Part shown: piece after piece, positions 57,393 through 64,000 of the stretch
Layout of the letters: every line of letters starts with the position of its first letter
Position numbering within the stretch: position 1 is the stretch's first letter
From: Streptomyces venezuelae
GTDB lineage: Bacteria; Actinomycetota; Actinomycetes; Streptomycetales; Streptomycetaceae
DNA: 64,000 nt
Reading direction: 5' to 3'
Assembly: GCF_008642335.1 (NCBI RefSeq)
Contig: NZ_CP029191.1
Span: forward strand, 2,170,001 to 2,234,000
Notes under the pieces: generated by a model
What the model was told of the DNA's origin: nothing
The model's database searches: none
The model's input: the letters and a program-made list of their open reading frames with translations, nothing else
Made by a program: the position numbers and the translations under genes

Positions 57393-58793
57393 TCAGGAGT
57401 CGTCCGAAGGGGACGCCGACGTGTCGGTCGACGCCCGCCTCTTGCGCACGACCCCGAAGGTGACCGCCGCGGCGAGCAGCACCGCGACGCCCGCGCCGAC
57501 GCCGATGGGCACGGCGTTCGACGAGGAGCCGGCGGAGTCGGCGGTCTTCTCGGTCCTCGGCCGCGCCTGCTTCTCCGCGGCGGGTTCCGGCCGTGCGGAC
57601 GAGCCGAGGTCCGGCAGCGCGGGGAGCTTCGTCTCCGTGTCGAGGGCGACGGCGAGCGACACGGGGTCCATCGCGGAGCCCGCCTTGTACATGCCGCCGA
57701 AGGCCTTGGCGCCCTCGGCGGTGAGCTTCGACGGCACCTCGGCGAGGGCGACGAGGCCGTCCTCCGGCTTCAACTCCTCCTCCGTCGCCGGGAAGGTGAT
57801 GAGTGGGGCGTCCTTCAGGGTCGTGCCGCGGTGGCCCTCGCTGTCGACGTCCGCCGAGAGCGTGCCCCTGCCGTCCTTGACCTCGACGGTGATCCCGGCG
57901 AGCGTCAGGTCGAGGCCGTGGGCGCCGGTGAAGCGCACGGATCCGGCGAAGTCCGCGGCGAGGGTGTGCTTCTTCTCGTCGTACGTGCCCTCGCCCTTCG
58001 GGAAGCGGAAGAGCGCGCCGCCGTCCTGGGCGCCGGCGGACAGCTTCCACTCGCCCTTGGCGATGGGCCCGGTGACGTACTCGCGGAAGGTGCGGCGCAC
58101 GCCCCAGTCGACGGCGGCGTTCTCGATGCGCCCCGCTTCCGGCTCCTTCTCGGCCTTCTCCTTCTCCTCGTCCTTCGCCTTGCCGTCCGAAGGGGCCTTT
58201 GCCGGCGCGGACTTCGCGACGAGGTCCGTCGACAGGCTCACCGGGTCGAGTGCGGTGCCCGCCGGGTAGTACCCGGCGAACGCCTTGGCGCCCTGTGACG
58301 TGAGCGTCGCCGGGAGGTTGTCGAGCGCGATCGGTCCTGTGCCGCCCTTCATGCCGATGCCCGAGACGTCGAGCGCGGCGAGCGGCACCTGCGGGGTCGA
58401 GGTGACCTTGCCGGTGCCCTTCTCCTTGCTGACCATGTCGGCGTAGAGCGTGCCGGTGCCGCGGGAGACCTTCACGGTGGGGCGGCTGATCGTGAGGTCG
58501 AGCTGGTACGAGCCGTCCTTCTTGTGGCCGGTGAAGCGCACCCCGCCCGAGAACCCGGCGCTGAACGTCCCGCTGTCCGGGTCGTACGAGCCCTTGGCCG
58601 AGTGGAAGCGGAACTGGCTGCCGCCGACCGTGGCGGCGCCCCCTCGCAGGGTCGAACCGCCTTGGGCGATGGGGCCGGTGACGTAGCTCTGGAAGGAGGA
58701 CTTGATGCCCCAGTCGAGCCTGCCGCCCCGGACCGTGCGGTCGTCGGCGTGCGCGACGGCCGCCGGGAACAGGGCCGCGGCCTCCCGCGACAT
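57393..58793 (-). CDS. Second HtaA-type haem-binding protein, truncated signal peptide
   Basis: 466 aa if started at ATG 58793. Two HtaA domains: DDRTVRGGRLDWGIKSSFQ onward (about 17-170) and ENAAVDWGVRRTFREYVTG onward (about 215-375). It ends with a membrane segment VPIGVGAGVAVLLAAAVTFG and a basic tail, with no LAxTG motif. Only SREAAALFPAAVAHA remains of the signal peptide, with a 10-residue core; upstream DNA is antisense hmuT coding sequence rather than a promoter. The start has AAGGTGG nearby by chance. First gene of an operon with the next HtaA gene (58 bp) and the PhzF-like gene; expression and export are doubtful after the junction deletion. Confidence 0.82.
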   Translation of the reverse strand: MSREAAALFPAAVAHADDRTVRGGRLDWGIKSSFQSYVTGPIAQGGSTLRGGAATVGGSQFRFHSAKGSYDPDSGTFSAGFSGGVRFTGHKKDGSYQLDLTISRPTVKVSRGTGTLYADMVSKEKGTGKVTSTPQVPLAALDVSGIGMKGGTGPIALDNLPATLTSQGAKAFAGYYPAGTALDPVSLSTDLVAKSAPAKAPSDGKAKDEEKEKAEKEPEAGRIENAAVDWGVRRTFREYVTGPIAKGEWKLSAGAQDGGALFRFPKGEGTYDEKKHTLAADFAGSVRFTGAHGLDLTLAGITVEVKDGRGTLSADVDSEGHRGTTLKDAPLITFPATEEELKPEDGLVALAEVPSKLTAEGAKAFGGMYKAGSAMDPVSLAVALDTETKLPALPDLGSSARPEPAAEKQARPRTEKTADSAGSSSNAVPIGVGAGVAVLLAAAVTFGVVRKRRASTDTSASPSDDS

Positions 58794-59508
58794 CACCGCC
58801 ACCTTCGAGCAGGCGAAGAAGCTGCCCGTGGTGACGCGTGCGCACGACGTCTCGGCGGAGAGCGTGTTCTCGCTCGAACCGACCGTCGTCCTCGCCGACT
58901 CCACCACCGGACCCGCCGAGGCCGTCGACCAGATCCGCGACGCGGGCATCCCCCTCGTCGTGTTCGACCCGGCGAAGGGTCTCGACGACGTGAGTCCGCG
59001 CATCGAGGCGGTGGCGAAGGCCCTGGGCGTCGAGAAGGCGGGCGCCGAGCTGACCGCGCGCACCGAGCGGCGGATCGACGAGGTCCGCGAGGGCATTCCC
59101 GACGGGAACCGGGCGAAGAAGCCGCGGGTCGCCTTCCTCTATCTGCGCGGCACCGCCTCCGTGTATCTCCTCGGCGGCCGTGAGTCCGGGGCGAGTTCGC
59201 TCCTGGAGGCGGCGGGCGCGGTCGACGCGGGCAAGGAGTCCGGGCTGAGGAAGGACTTCACCGCGATCACCAGCGAGGCCCTCGCCAAGGCCGCGCCGGA
59301 CGCGATCCTCGTGATGACGAAGGGCCTGGACTCGGTGGGCGGCGTCGACGGGCTCCTGAAGGTGCCGGGCGTCGCAGAGACCCCCGCGGGCCTGGACCGC
59401 CGTGTCGTCTCCGTCGAGGACGGCGTCCTCCTCAACTACGGGCCACGCACCGACCAGGTCCTGAAGTCCCTGGTGAAGCAGCTGTACGCGGACGGCACCG
59501 CGTCATGA
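58786..59508 (+). pseudogene. hmuT: 5'-truncated haem ABC transporter binding protein
   Basis: 240 residues of a periplasmic haem-binding protein: RDITATFEQAKKLPVVTRAH, SLEPTVVLADSTTGPAEAV, VAFLYLRGTASVYLLGG, ILVMTKGLDSVGGVDGLLKV and LLNYGPRTDQVL. Family members are about 340-360 aa with a lipoprotein signal; here roughly the first 110 residues (signal, Cys anchor, first haem-contact region) are missing. Upstream codons read into the antisense of the HtaA gene without signal peptide or ribosome site. The downstream permease gene overlaps its stop by 4 bp and is intact. Confidence 0.82.
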
Positions 59509-60602
59509 GCCTCCTGACCCGGCCCGGACCCTGGAAGACCGCCCCGGCGGCGCCCGATGCATCCCCTCGGGCCCGCCGTCGCGCCGCCCTCCCCCTGACC
59601 GTCGGCCTCGTCGCCGCCCTCGTCGTCCTGTGCCTGCTCTCGGCCGGCATCGGCGCCTACGACATCCCGCTCGGCGACGTCCTCTCCTCCGTTCGGCACC
59701 GCATGGGGCTCGGCGGGTCCGCGCTCGACCGGGTCGGCGAGAGCGTGCTGTGGAACGTGCGGCTGCCGCGCGTCGTGCTCGCCCTCCTCGTCGGCGCCTC
59801 GCTGGGCTGCGCGGGCGCGCTGATGCAAGGTGTGTTCGGCAACCCGCTCGCCGAACCCGGCGTCATCGGGATCTCGTCGGGCGCCGCCGTCGGCGCCGTC
59901 GCCTCCATCGCGCTCGGCTTCTCCTTCTTCGGCAACTGGACCGTCACCGTCTGCGCGTTCGTCGCCGGGCTCGCGACCGTCCTGCTCGTGTACGCCATGT
60001 CGCGCGAGGGCGGCCGCACGGAAGTCGTCACACTGATCCTCACCGGCATCGCCGTGAACGCCTTCGCGGGCGCCCTCATCGGCCTGTGCGTCTTCTTCGC
60101 GGACAACGCGCAGATCAGCCAGATCACGTTCTGGCAGCTCGGCTCGCTGGCGCAGGCGACGTGGCCGAAGGTCCTCGCCGTGCTGCCGTGTGCGCTGCTC
60201 GGTCTCGCCGTCGCGCCGCTGTACTCCCGGAAGCTGGACCTCCTCGCGCTCGGCGAACGGCCCGCCAGGCACCTGGGCGTGGACGTGGAGCGGCTGCGGC
60301 TCGTCCTCGTCCTCGTGGTGGCGCTGCTGACCGCGGCGGCCGTGTCCGTCGCCGGGATCATCACCTTCGTCGGCCTCCTCGTCCCTCATCTGCTGAGGAT
60401 GGCCGCGGGCCCCGGGCACCGCTTCCTCGTGCCCGGGAGCGCGCTCGGCGGTGCGCTGGTCCTCGTCGCGGCCGATCTGGCCGCGCGCACGGTGGCCGCG
60501 CCCGCCGAGCTGCCGCTCGGGGTGCTGACCGCGCTCTTCGGCAGCCCGTTCTTCTTCTGGCTGCTGCGCAGGACCCGTCGCAGGCAAGGGGGTTGGGCAT
60601 GA
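59505..60602 (+). CDS. hmuU: Haem/iron ABC transporter permease (FecCD family)
   Basis: 365 aa, ATG overlapping hmuT stop (ATGA). About 10 membrane segments, RLPRVVLALLVGASLGCAGALMQ and GNPLAEPGVIGISSGAAVGA are FecCD signatures, and GIITFVGLLVPHLLRMAAGP near the C-terminus is the ATPase-coupling region. Forms the haem channel. Coupled to hmuV by a 4-bp overlap. Its own promoter is not visible; the operon promoter seems lost with the 5' part of hmuT. Confidence 0.92.
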   Translation: MSLLTRPGPWKTAPAAPDASPRARRRAALPLTVGLVAALVVLCLLSAGIGAYDIPLGDVLSSVRHRMGLGGSALDRVGESVLWNVRLPRVVLALLVGASLGCAGALMQGVFGNPLAEPGVIGISSGAAVGAVASIALGFSFFGNWTVTVCAFVAGLATVLLVYAMSREGGRTEVVTLILTGIAVNAFAGALIGLCVFFADNAQISQITFWQLGSLAQATWPKVLAVLPCALLGLAVAPLYSRKLDLLALGERPARHLGVDVERLRLVLVLVVALLTAAAVSVAGIITFVGLLVPHLLRMAAGPGHRFLVPGSALGGALVLVAADLAARTVAAPAELPLGVLTALFGSPFFFWLLRRTRRRQGGWA

Positions 60603-61516
60603 ACGGGCAGGTGGGCATGGTCGGGCAGGTGGGCATGATCGGGCAACTGGGCAGGAGGCTCTTCGCGGGCCGTGACCGGGAGCTGCCCGCGCGGGCCGCC
60701 CCGGGTGACGTCCTCGCCGAGGCCGAGGGGCTGAGGGTGCGGCTCGGCGGGCGCGAGGTGCTGGGCGGGGAGCCGGCCGGGGCTCGCGGCGGGGTGTCGC
60801 TCGCCGTCCGGGCGGGCGAGGTGCTCGCCCTCGTCGGGCCCAACGGTGCGGGAAAGTCGACCCTGTTGGCCGCGCTCGCCGCCGACCTGCCGCCCGCCGC
60901 AGGGGTCGTACGCGTCTGTGGCAGGCCCGCTGACGACTGGCCCGCCCCCGACCTCGCGCTGCGCAGGGCCGTGCTGCCGCAGTCCGCCGCGCTGTCCTTC
61001 CCCTTTCCCGTCGAGGACGTCGTCCGCATGGGCCGCGCGCCCTGGGCCGGGACCCGCGCCGCGGACGACGACGACCGGATCGTGCGCGAGGCGATGGCGG
61101 CGACCGAGGTGACGGAGTTCGCCGCGCGCCCCTTCTCCGCGCTCAGCGGCGGCGAGCGGGCGCGGGTCGCGCTGGCCCGCGTCCTCGCCCAGCGCGCCCC
61201 GCTGCTGCTACTCGACGAGCCGACCGCCGCCCTCGACCTGCGCCATCAGGAGCTGGTCCTGCGGATCTGCCGGGACCGGGCGGCGGCCGGCGACGCGGTC
61301 GTCGTGGTCCTGCACGACCTGGGGCTCGCGGCGGCGTACGCGGACCGGGTCGCGGTGCTGCGGGGCGGGACCGTCGCGGCGGAGGGCGCCCCCGGCGACG
61401 TATTCGGGGAAGCACTGCTCTCCGAGGTGTACCGGCAGCCCGTCGAGGTCTTCCCGCACCCGCGCACCGGCGCCCCCGTGGTGGCGCCGCTGCGGGGGCC
61501 GCACACCTCCGCTTGA
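60599..61516 (+). CDS. hmuV: Haem ABC transporter ATPase
   Basis: 305 aa, ATG 60599 overlapping the permease stop. Walker A GPNGAGKSTLLAALA near residue 81, Q-loop LPQSAALSFPF, signature FSALSGGERARVALARVL, Walker B LLLLDEPTAALDL, H-loop VVVLHDLGLA. The N-terminus starts with a DNA-level tandem repeat (GQVGMV/GQVGMI/GQLG) that gives three possible Met starts, each after a GGGCAGGTGGGC-type run. The ordinary ATPase begins near residue 38. Confidence 0.92.
   Translation: MNGQVGMVGQVGMIGQLGRRLFAGRDRELPARAAPGDVLAEAEGLRVRLGGREVLGGEPAGARGGVSLAVRAGEVLALVGPNGAGKSTLLAALAADLPPAAGVVRVCGRPADDWPAPDLALRRAVLPQSAALSFPFPVEDVVRMGRAPWAGTRAADDDDRIVREAMAATEVTEFAARPFSALSGGERARVALARVLAQRAPLLLLDEPTAALDLRHQELVLRICRDRAAAGDAVVVVLHDLGLAAAYADRVAVLRGGTVAAEGAPGDVFGEALLSEVYRQPVEVFPHPRTGAPVVAPLRGPHTSA
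60605..60655 (+). repeat. 18-bp tandem repeat in the hmuV N-terminus
   Basis: GGGCAGGTGGGCATGGTC at 60605 and a near-identical unit at 60623, then a partial unit from 60641. In frame, encoding GQVGMV, GQVGMI and GQLGRR. Confidence 0.85.
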
Positions 61517-61620
61517 CCGTTGCTTTGCCTGGTCATGGGCCATCCATCAGGCAGCTGTGATCGAGCCGTGAGCGGTCGTGGAACGTGAGAGCTGAATCAC
61601 GGAACGCGCGGGTATTACCG

Positions 61621-61639
61621 AGGTAAGGCTCAGTTAAGT
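61621..61639. promoter_or_regulatory. Iron-box-like site upstream of efeO
   Basis: On the minus strand TTAACTGAGCCTTACCT resembles the DmdR/DtxR iron box (12 of 19 positions, with AGCCTTACCT well conserved). A further GTTAGGT half-site follows at about 61638-61644. Located 65-80 bp upstream of the efeO start. Confidence 0.45.
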
Positions 61640-61702
61640 TAGGTCCGCCTCGCCCGCCTGTGGCGGGGCCGGCGCCCGCCGTGAACCGTCTTGGAGCCAC
61701 CT

Positions 61703-62878
61703 ATGCGACCCGTGCGACCCGCCCGTGTCCCCGTCGTCACCGCCGTCGTCGCCGCGGCCGCCCTGACCGCCGTCACCGGCTGCACGGAGAAGAGCGACGC
61801 CAAGGGCGGCGGGGCGAACAGCGTCAGCGTGACCGCGTCCGACGACAAGTGCGAGGTCTCCAAGAAGGAGCTCTCCGCCGGACACGTCGAGCTGGCCATC
61901 GAGAACAAGGGCTCCAAGGTCACCGAGGTCTACCTCCTCTTCCCCGACGACCGCATCGTCAGCGAGCGCGAGAACATCGGCCCCGGCACCAAGCAGAAGC
62001 TCACCGCCGAGGTGAAGGCGGGCTCGTACGAGATCGCCTGCAAGCCGGGCATGAAGGGCGACGGCATCCGCCAGAAGGTCACCGTCACCGGCGGCGGCAA
62101 GACCGCGAAGCGCGACCCGCGCCTGGACAAGGCCGTCGCCGAGTACCGCGCCTACGCGCAGGCACAGGCCGACCAGACGCTGCCCGCGACGAAGACCTTC
62201 ACGGACGCCGTGCGCAAGGGCGACCTGGACGCGGCGAAGAAGGCGTACGCCACCTCCCGCATCGGCTGGGAGCGCACCGAGCCCGTCGCCGAGTCCTTCG
62301 GCGACATCGACCCGAAGGTCGACGTGCGCGAGGACGGGCTCGAAGAGGGCCAGGACCTGGAGAAGGACTGGACGGGCTGGCACCGTCTGGAGCGCGCGCT
62401 GTGGAAGGACAAGAAGATCGGCAAGCGCGAGAAGGCGCTCGCCACGCAGCTCGACAAGGACCTCCTGGACTGGCAGAAGCGGGTCGGCAAGGCCGTCATC
62501 ACGCCGACCTCGATGGCCAACGGCGCCAAGGAGCTCCTCGACGAGGTCGCCACCGGCAAGGTCACCGGCGAGGAGGAGCGCTACTCGCACACCGACCTCG
62601 TCGACTTCAAGGCCAACGTCGAGGGCGCCCAGAAGTCGTACGAGCTCCTGAAGCCGGTCGCCGCCGAGAACGACCCGGCCCTCACCAAAGAGCTCGACAA
62701 GCAGTTCGCGGCTCTGGACAAGCTCCTGGAGAAGCACCGCGAGGGCGGCGCGGGGTCCTACGCGTTCACCTCGTACGACAAGGTCGGCAAGGCGGACCGC
62801 AAGGAGCTGCACGACGGCGTCAACGCGCTGGCCGAGCCGCTGTCCAAGCTCGCCGCCGCCGTCGCCAAGTCCAAGTAG
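61703..62878 (+). CDS. efeO: Iron uptake lipoprotein EfeO (cupredoxin plus M75 domain)
   Basis: 391 aa. ATG 61703 has GGAG 7 nt upstream. Lipoprotein signal VVAAAALTAVTGC. N-terminal cupredoxin-like domain (CEVSKKELSAGHVELAIENKG split by strands; ACKPGMKGDGI with Cys/Met), then the helical M75 peptidase-like domain with the conserved iron-site motif TGWHRLERALW (HxxE). Binds Fe(III)/Fe(II) or copper outside the membrane for the EfeUOB system. Followed after 16 bp by efeB. No efeU permease gene is visible; it may lie beyond the window. Confidence 0.94.
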   Translation: MRPVRPARVPVVTAVVAAAALTAVTGCTEKSDAKGGGANSVSVTASDDKCEVSKKELSAGHVELAIENKGSKVTEVYLLFPDDRIVSERENIGPGTKQKLTAEVKAGSYEIACKPGMKGDGIRQKVTVTGGGKTAKRDPRLDKAVAEYRAYAQAQADQTLPATKTFTDAVRKGDLDAAKKAYATSRIGWERTEPVAESFGDIDPKVDVREDGLEEGQDLEKDWTGWHRLERALWKDKKIGKREKALATQLDKDLLDWQKRVGKAVITPTSMANGAKELLDEVATGKVTGEEERYSHTDLVDFKANVEGAQKSYELLKPVAAENDPALTKELDKQFAALDKLLEKHREGGAGSYAFTSYDKVGKADRKELHDGVNALAEPLSKLAAAVAKSK

Positions 62879-62894
62879 CGGCAAGGGGGAACCG

Positions 62895-64000
62895 ATGGCT
62901 GAGTCCACCACCACGAGGCGTTCCGTGCTCGGCTGGGGCGGCGCCGGGCTGGCGCTCGGCGCGGCCGCGGCGGGCGGCGCCGTGGCGATGGCCCGCTCCG
63001 GCGACGACGTGGCGCCCGCCGCCGAGCCGGGGGCGGCCGTCGCCTTCCACGGCGCGCACCAGGCCGGCATCGCCACCGCCGTCCAGGACCGGCTGCACTT
63101 CGCGGCGTTCGACGTGAAGACGGCGGACCGGGAGGAGTTCGTGCAGCTCCTCAAGGACTGGACGCGGGCGGCGGCGCGGATGACCGCGGGCCACGCGGTC
63201 GGCGAGGGCGCGTACGGCGGGCTCGCCGAGGCGCCGCCGGACGACACCGGCGAGGCGCTCGGCCTCAGGCCGTCCCGGCTCACCCTGACGATCGGCTTCG
63301 GCCCGTCCCTGTTCGACAAGTTCGGGCTCGCCGACCGCCGCCCCGAGGCACTCGTCGACCTGCCGAAATTCCCCGGCGACAACCTCGACAAGGGCCGCAG
63401 CGGCGGCGACCTGTGCGTGCAGGCCTGCGCGGACGACCCGCAGGTCGCGGTGCACGCGATCCGCAACCTCGCCCGCATCGGCTTCGGCAAGGTGGCGGTG
63501 CGCTGGTCCCAGCTGGGCTTCGGCAAGACGTCGTCGACGACGCCGGACGCGCAGACGCCGCGCAACATGATGGGCTTCAAGGACGGCACGCGGAACATCT
63601 CCGGCACCGACGCCGCCGCGCTCGACCGGCACGTGTGGGTCGGCCCGAAGGACGGCACGGACTGGATGACGGGCGGCTCCTACCTGGTCGCCCGCCGCAT
63701 CCGCATGAACATCGAGACGTGGGACCGGACCTCGCTGCAGGAGCAGGAGGACGTCTTCGGCCGCGACAAGGGCGAGGGCGCGCCGGTCGGCAGGGCCAAG
63801 GAGCGGGACGAGCCGTTCCTCAAGGCGATGAAGCCGGACGCGCACGTCCGCCTCGCCCACCCCGACACCAATGGCGGGGCGACGATCCTGCGCCGCGGCT
63901 ACTCCTTCACGGACGGCACCGACGGCCTCGGCCGCCTGGACGCGGGCCTGTTCTTCCTCGCGTACCAGCGGGACGTCCGCAAGGGCTTCATCCCGGTGCA
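62895..64000 (+). CDS. efeB: Deferrochelatase/peroxidase EfeB (DyP-type), C-terminus cut by window edge
   Basis: At least 368 residues. ATG 62895 after AAGGGGGAA. Tat signal TTTRRSVLGWGGAGLALG. DyP-type haem peroxidase: MGFKDGTRN (GxxDG catalytic Asp), proximal His in VRLAHPDTN, distal Arg in ATILRRGYSFTDG and the end FFLAYQRDVRKGFIPVQ, so only the last 30-40 residues are outside. Works with EfeO in ferrous iron oxidation/uptake and is proposed to release iron from haem, which would suit this locus where haem import seems damaged. Confidence 0.95.
   Translation, partial: MAESTTTRRSVLGWGGAGLALGAAAAGGAVAMARSGDDVAPAAEPGAAVAFHGAHQAGIATAVQDRLHFAAFDVKTADREEFVQLLKDWTRAAARMTAGHAVGEGAYGGLAEAPPDDTGEALGLRPSRLTLTIGFGPSLFDKFGLADRRPEALVDLPKFPGDNLDKGRSGGDLCVQACADDPQVAVHAIRNLARIGFGKVAVRWSQLGFGKTSSTTPDAQTPRNMMGFKDGTRNISGTDAAALDRHVWVGPKDGTDWMTGGSYLVARRIRMNIETWDRTSLQEQEDVFGRDKGEGAPVGRAKERDEPFLKAMKPDAHVRLAHPDTNGGATILRRGYSFTDGTDGLGRLDAGLFFLAYQRDVRKGFIPV

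Noticed and set aside
58794..59096. Upstream extension of the second HtaA gene
   Set aside because: The added residues are the antisense of hmuT coding sequence; accepted the internal ATG 58793 as the only meaningful start.
1..64000. tRNA or rRNA genes
   Set aside because: Scanned the gaps for cloverleaf-type sequence and TTCGA-like T-arm motifs and found none convincing; a tRNAscan run would be decisive.

Overview
The window reads as a piece of core chromosome from a Streptomyces or close relative. The DNA is very G+C-rich (by eye about 70% or more, not counted), third codon positions are almost all G or C, GTG starts are common, and many proteins have recognisable streptomycete forms: glutamine synthetase-like GlnA2, a BTAD/NB-ARC/TPR regulator, DrrAB-type ABC exporters, HtaA haem proteins with a LAxTG sortase motif, EfeO/EfeB, DUF3105 and DUF305 proteins, and F420:NADP reductase. 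I see no rRNA, tRNA, CRISPR array, IS element, prophage or att site.

Layout. 1-4540: a receiver/SpoIIE-type phosphatase (cut by the left edge), then a GH13 alpha-glucosidase followed by its probable LacI regulator. 4673-11783: cell-envelope functions (PAP2 membrane protein, an orphan DUF4157 protein, a NodB-like deacetylase, a class A PBP, a secreted amidase-like protein). 11797-19760: nitrogen block on the minus strand: glnE, a small helical protein coupled to a molybdopterin oxidoreductase that has lost its Fe-S ligands, and glnA2. 19918-22300: a broken flavohaemoglobin, DUF3105 and DUF305 genes, two tandem-repeat arrays and a gap full of inverted repeats. 22302-28190: a sugar ABC-transport operon with a divergent 2-hydroxyacid dehydrogenase, a LacI regulator and clear operator sites. 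28147-31188: permease/DUF998/hydrolase operon. 31259-33898: repeat-rich membrane protein and a Tat lipoprotein multicopper oxidase. 34033-41980: nadE, two MFS exporters, an exonuclease-fold membrane protein, a TetR gene with a palindromic operator at its pump, and panB. 42124-47313: DrrAB exporter facing a giant AfsR-like regulator. 47504-54269: small housekeeping genes (site-2 protease, npdG, sialidase, MFS, map). 54322-64000: an iron/haem island: iron-box-controlled haem oxygenase, PhzF-like protein, two HtaA haem-binding proteins, haem ABC transporter HmuTUV and EfeO-EfeB.

How it works together. The right end would bind haem at the surface (HtaA), import it (HmuTUV), open the ring (haem oxygenase) and also take up elemental iron (EfeOB). 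However, the divergent junction between the second HtaA gene and hmuT looks deleted: HtaA keeps only the end of its signal peptide and HmuT lacks its signal and first lobe, so direct haem import may be crippled while haem oxygenase and EfeOB are intact.

Repeats stand out. An element of about 70 bp, with a CCGCCGC hairpin followed by four C-runs, occurs four times. Two other streptomycete-type intergenic repeats are present, one of which supplies the last codons of the phzF-like gene. Four short tandem arrays sit directly before, after or at the start of genes. No single stretch is obviously a new defence or mobile system; the best leads are the haem-locus deletion, the Fe-S-less molybdoenzyme, the interlocked inverted repeats at 21897-22041, and the PBP with an altered SxxK motif.
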